Positions 63,008 through 64,000 of a DNA stretch of 64,000 nucleotides are shown here, one piece after another. The notes under the pieces were generated by a model. That model had not been told where the DNA came from. It saw only the letters and a list, made by a program, of their open reading frames with translations, and searched no databases. Each line of letters begins with the position of its first letter. The first letter of the stretch is position 1. The DNA lies in assembly GCA_922989275.2 (NCBI GenBank), contig OV277859.1:91074198-91138197 (forward strand). Reading direction: 5' to 3'. A program made the position numbers and the translations under genes. This DNA is from Gari tellinella. Taxonomy: Eukaryota > Mollusca > Bivalvia > Cardiida > Psammobiidae.

Positions 63008-63339
63008 GTAAGTATACCAGTCTATTCTTTATAGTGTTTACAGTGTTTAATCCATTACCCCATAGCCTGTTTCTAGATTTGAAGATTATAGTTGGTCACT
63101 TAAAGCAGGTTGAAAGACTGTAGCTTAACCCATTACCCCATAGCTCATTTCTTATTTCCAAGACAGGTGATCACTTAAAGCAGGTTGAAAGTAAAGCAGA
63201 ATGCGCCTTAATGCGCATTCTGCTTTACTTTCAGCCTGCTTTATGCTACAGTTTTCTAGGATATAGAAAATATTTCATACGGGACCTATTCAAGACTGTA
63301 TAAATTGAAACTATTTCATTCAGTAGAGGAATAAATTAA

Positions 63340-63545
63340 CCCTTAGCCTGCCAGTCACGACTATAGCTCCATATGCAAACAGCTTGGATCCAGATGAGAC
63401 GCCGAGTAACTCGGCGTCTCATCCGGATCCAAGCTGTTTGACACTCGGACAACATTTTCACCAATTTTGAGCAACTTTGAAGCTCTTTGAAACTTGAAGC
63501 AGACGAGAAATATAGCAGACGACAATTTATTCGGCGGGCTAAGGG
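63340..63545. repeat. Family C MITE (206 bp) nested in a family A MITE
   Basis: TTAA 63336-63339 and 63546-63549. Host A (63129-63581) reads GAGGAATAAATTAA / TTAAAGGCGTAAAAAGG, which rejoins to the exact sequence seen in uninterrupted A copies. This proves TTAA duplication. Confidence 0.92.
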
Positions 63546-63659
63546 TTAAAGGCGTAAAAAGGCGTATTTATGGGTAATGGGTTAAAGCAGGTGGTTGTTT
63601 CAATAAAACTTTACTCAATTTACTATTAACTAGATCTGCCATAGTACTGTGCTCTTTAA

Positions 63660-63865
63660 CCCATAGCCCGCCAAATAAATTGTCGTCTGCTATATTTCTC
63701 GTCTGCTTCAAGTATCAAAGTGCTTCAAAGTTGCTCAAAATTGCTGAAAATGTTGTCCGAGTATCAAACAGCTTGGATCCGGATGAGACGCCGAGTTACT
63801 CGGCGTCTCATCTGGATCCAAGCTGTTTGCATATGGAGCTATAGTCGTGACTGGCAGGCTAAGGG
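63660..63865. repeat. Family C MITE (206 bp), opposite orientation
   Basis: TTAA 63656-63659 and 63866-63869; CCCATAGCCCGCC...GGCAGGCTAAGGG. Same length as the other three copies. Confidence 0.88.
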
Positions 63866-64000
63866 TTAAGGTTAAACCTTTTCTATGTGACAGGTTAAAA
63901 AGTAAAATAGAATGCACATTCTGTTTTAATTCATGTCTGCTCTAAGCTACCATCTGCTAGGATATAGAAAATATTATTCATGACTGTATAAACAGGAACT

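Noticed and set aside
800..63245. Bacterial-type terminators for the many GC-rich hairpins
   Set aside because: The DNA is eukaryotic and the hairpins are the cores of dispersed transposable elements.
63368..63900. Coding frames in the last kilobase (for example on the - strand at 63735-63917)
   Set aside because: They run through family C MITE hairpins; no LG strand motifs or splice-compatible frame was seen.

Overview
This is a window of animal nuclear DNA. It holds the middle and 3' part of one large intron-rich gene on the + strand, a laminin alpha chain, embedded in dense old and young DNA transposons. I could follow 36 GT-AG exons from 1123 to 63007 with phases that agree at every junction, giving 1895 codons with no stop. 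The window starts inside an intron upstream of the first visible exon and ends inside the LG4 domain, so the signal peptide, LN domain, most N-terminal LE repeats, the rest of LG4, LG5 and the stop codon lie outside it. Gene structure, AT-rich introns and the repeat types (elements starting AGCTCACCTGAGCC or ATGCCCCC with GTCCGTCC tracts) suggest a mollusc, most likely a bivalve; that is an inference and the species is not determined.

Domain order: exons 1-3 encode LE (laminin EGF) repeats ending in the first half of a split LE; exons 4-7 the laminin IV (L4) domain; exons 7-11 the second half of the split LE and three more LE repeats; exons 12-23 the coiled coil (domains II+I, about 554 residues) that assembles with beta and gamma chains; exons 24-26 LG1; exons 27-30 LG2; exons 31-34 LG3; exon 35 the Pro/Thr-rich LG3-LG4 linker; exon 36 most of LG4. 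Having the L4 domain followed by only three full LE repeats before the coiled coil fits the alpha-1/2 class (vertebrate LAMA1/LAMA2, fly wing blister) rather than alpha-3/5.

The introns are a layered graveyard of short nonautonomous DNA transposons. Most belong to at least six families flanked by TTAA (termini CCC...GGG or CTCTTT...AAAGAG, as in piggyBac-like elements), each with a long central hairpin. Related hairpins also occur in elements with TA duplications (Tc1/mariner-like) and in a family with 6-bp duplications. Elements are nested, repeatedly at the TTAA that forms the apex of another copy's hairpin. Larger insertions are a 10.3-kb element (23909-34225) with terminal inverted repeats and a Myb/SANT-like exon (Harbinger-like) in intron 14; a 4.6-kb TA-flanked element (52293-56902) with about 220-bp inverted repeats and a Tc1-type transposase fragment in intron 30; a TTAA-flanked 520-bp element carrying a tRNA-like sequence (36011-36530); a 0.7-kb element with GGACATGAGCCCCCC termini (about 47769-48497); and several elements of two families that share TTTTTA...TCTTGTTTT ends.

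Intron stretches not listed below (for example 1290-2260, 9460-9750, 10290-11050, 18050-18460, 26100-26450, 32700-33900, 39240-39790, 39900-40480, 44990-45360, 53850-54300, 60260-60650) are AT-rich or unique-looking DNA in which I see no gene.
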